Source of the DNA: Dehalococcoidia bacterium | Lineage (GTDB): Bacteria; Chloroflexota; Dehalococcoidia; DSTF01; WHTK01 | Length of the DNA: 64,000 nt | Direction of reading: 5' to 3' | Assembly: GCA_009377745.1 (NCBI GenBank) | Contig: WHTK01000009.1 | Coordinates: 21,184 to 85,183 of the forward strand | Part shown: piece by piece, positions 63,500 to 64,000 of the stretch | Numbering within the stretch: the stretch's first letter is position 1 | How the letters are laid out: every line of letters starts with the position of its first letter | Position numbers and translations under genes: made by a program | Notes under the pieces: generated by a model | What the model was told of the DNA's origin: nothing | Databases searched by the model: none | The model's input: only the letters and a program-made list of their open reading frames with translations

Positions 63500-63976
63500 T
63501 TGTCGCAGTCACTCTTGATCCACGTCTCGATAACGCCGGAGAGCCGCTCCGTAAGACCCGGCGAAAAAGTCGAGTTCGCTATCTCGGTGGCGAATAACGG
63601 CCCGGAGGCTCAGGCCCAGAGCCTGGAGCTCACCGGCCTGCCGGATGCCTGGTACCACCTTACCTACGACACGAAGGAGCGCGCCGCCCCCGGCGAGACG
63701 CGCGCCGGCAGCCTAACTATCACGGTCCCTATGAACGTAAACGGCGGCACCTACGACTTCGACGTCTCCGTGCTCAGCGGCTCCACCGAGAGCTCCGCTG
63801 CCGCCTCCATCCAGGTCGCAAGCGTGCTCCAGGCCGTGCCTTCGTTTGACGAAGAAGAGGCTGCCGCAGCGGCGGCGCCGGTCCCGGCCGTGGAGACACC
63901 GCCCGCCCCGTCCGCGACGCCGGCCGCCGCCACCAGGCCCGCTGTCACCCTCGAAGCGGGCCTGGCTTCGAACTGA
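63500..63976 (+). CDS. Ig-like/NEW3-type beta-sandwich protein with Pro/Ala tail
   Basis: 158 residues from TTG 63500. PESRSVRPGEKVEFAISVAN-NGPEAQ and GTYDFDVSVLSGSTESSAAA form one immunoglobulin-like domain of the kind found in surface and tail proteins. The C-terminal 45 residues are Ala/Pro/Thr-rich. No signal peptide, which fits a structural particle component. It is probably the next eCIS gene, with the cluster continuing beyond the window. Confidence 0.65.
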   Translation: MSQSLLIHVSITPESRSVRPGEKVEFAISVANNGPEAQAQSLELTGLPDAWYHLTYDTKERAAPGETRAGSLTITVPMNVNGGTYDFDVSVLSGSTESSAAASIQVASVLQAVPSFDEEEAAAAAAPVPAVETPPAPSATPAAATRPAVTLEAGLASN

Positions 63977-64000
63977 GACAGGCCGGTCGCGTACTCGGTG

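Noticed and set aside
1..64000. CRISPR array
   Set aside because: No run of regularly spaced identical repeats was seen; the tandem repeats found have three or four short diverged copies and no spacers.
39295..64000. Complete prophage
   Set aside because: Tail-like genes are present but there are no head, portal, terminase, lysis or replication genes; the AAA+ ATPase, DUF4255 and DUF4157 genes identify an eCIS instead.

Overview
The window looks like chromosomal DNA from an uncultivated, fairly GC-rich bacterium. A Chloroflexota (Dehalococcoidia/SAR202-like) origin is my best guess. It rests on the mix of multiplied Rieske oxygenases, Gfo/Idh/MocA, SDR and amidohydrolase enzymes, a lone TAT-lipoprotein solute-binding protein and an extracellular contractile injection system (eCIS). 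No rRNA or taxonomic marker is present, so this is an inference.

Layout. (1) 1-3.6 kb: a VOC-fold protein cut by the left edge, a divergent ECF sigma factor with a SnoaL-like tail, a decayed tyrosine-recombinase fragment, and a frameshifted LigB-type extradiol dioxygenase divergent from a MarR regulator. (2) 4-23.7 kb: an aromatic-acid catabolic region. It holds an SDR dehydrogenase with a Gly/Arg-rich insertion, a family-5 solute-binding lipoprotein, a NorD-like VWA protein, a phthalate-dihydrodiol-dehydrogenase-like MocA enzyme, three Rieske oxygenase alpha subunits (one lacking the mononuclear-iron histidines), an amidohydrolase, a zinc-ribbon protein, a ferredoxin reductase, a cytochrome-c'-like protein without its haem cysteines, an aldehyde dehydrogenase, an IclR regulator and a Rieske ferredoxin. 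Together these could supply electrons for, and carry out, dihydroxylation, rearomatisation, ring opening and aldehyde oxidation of a phthalate-like substrate. (3) 24-36 kb: prephenate dehydratase, then an accessory island with an antibiotic-biosynthesis-monooxygenase-like gene, a relic of a SNF2-type helicase, an AbiEi/AbiEii toxin-antitoxin pair, frameshifted hypotheticals, a replication-relaxation-like gene preceded by phased repeats, and a tyrosine recombinase beside tRNA-Gly(TCC). (4) 36-39 kb: a tRNA-poor spacer containing half of a tRNA-Lys, a small membrane protein and a doubly frameshifted methyltransferase.

(5) 39.3-64 kb: an eCIS locus on the + strand. The order is AAA+ ATPase, four proteins sharing an N-terminal basic/LQxxxGNxxVQRL leader (three large candidate cargo proteins and a DUF4157 protein) plus one unshared small protein, a DUF4255 (Pvc16-like) cap protein, sheath, tube 1, tail-assembly and small proteins, tube 2, a long Pro/Ala-rich protein, LysM baseplate protein, VgrG-like spike, gp25, baseplate J, tail protein I-like, a DUF4159-like protein and an Ig-like protein. 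No tape-measure protein is visible; it may lie past the right edge.

The most interesting content is the cargo block at 41.4-49.9 kb. Two large proteins share a hydrophobic central module ending in a GTDFDKA motif but carry different C-termini (a HEMTH metallopeptidase and a nuclease-like domain). This fits a modular toxin arsenal loaded into the particle through a common N-terminal leader.
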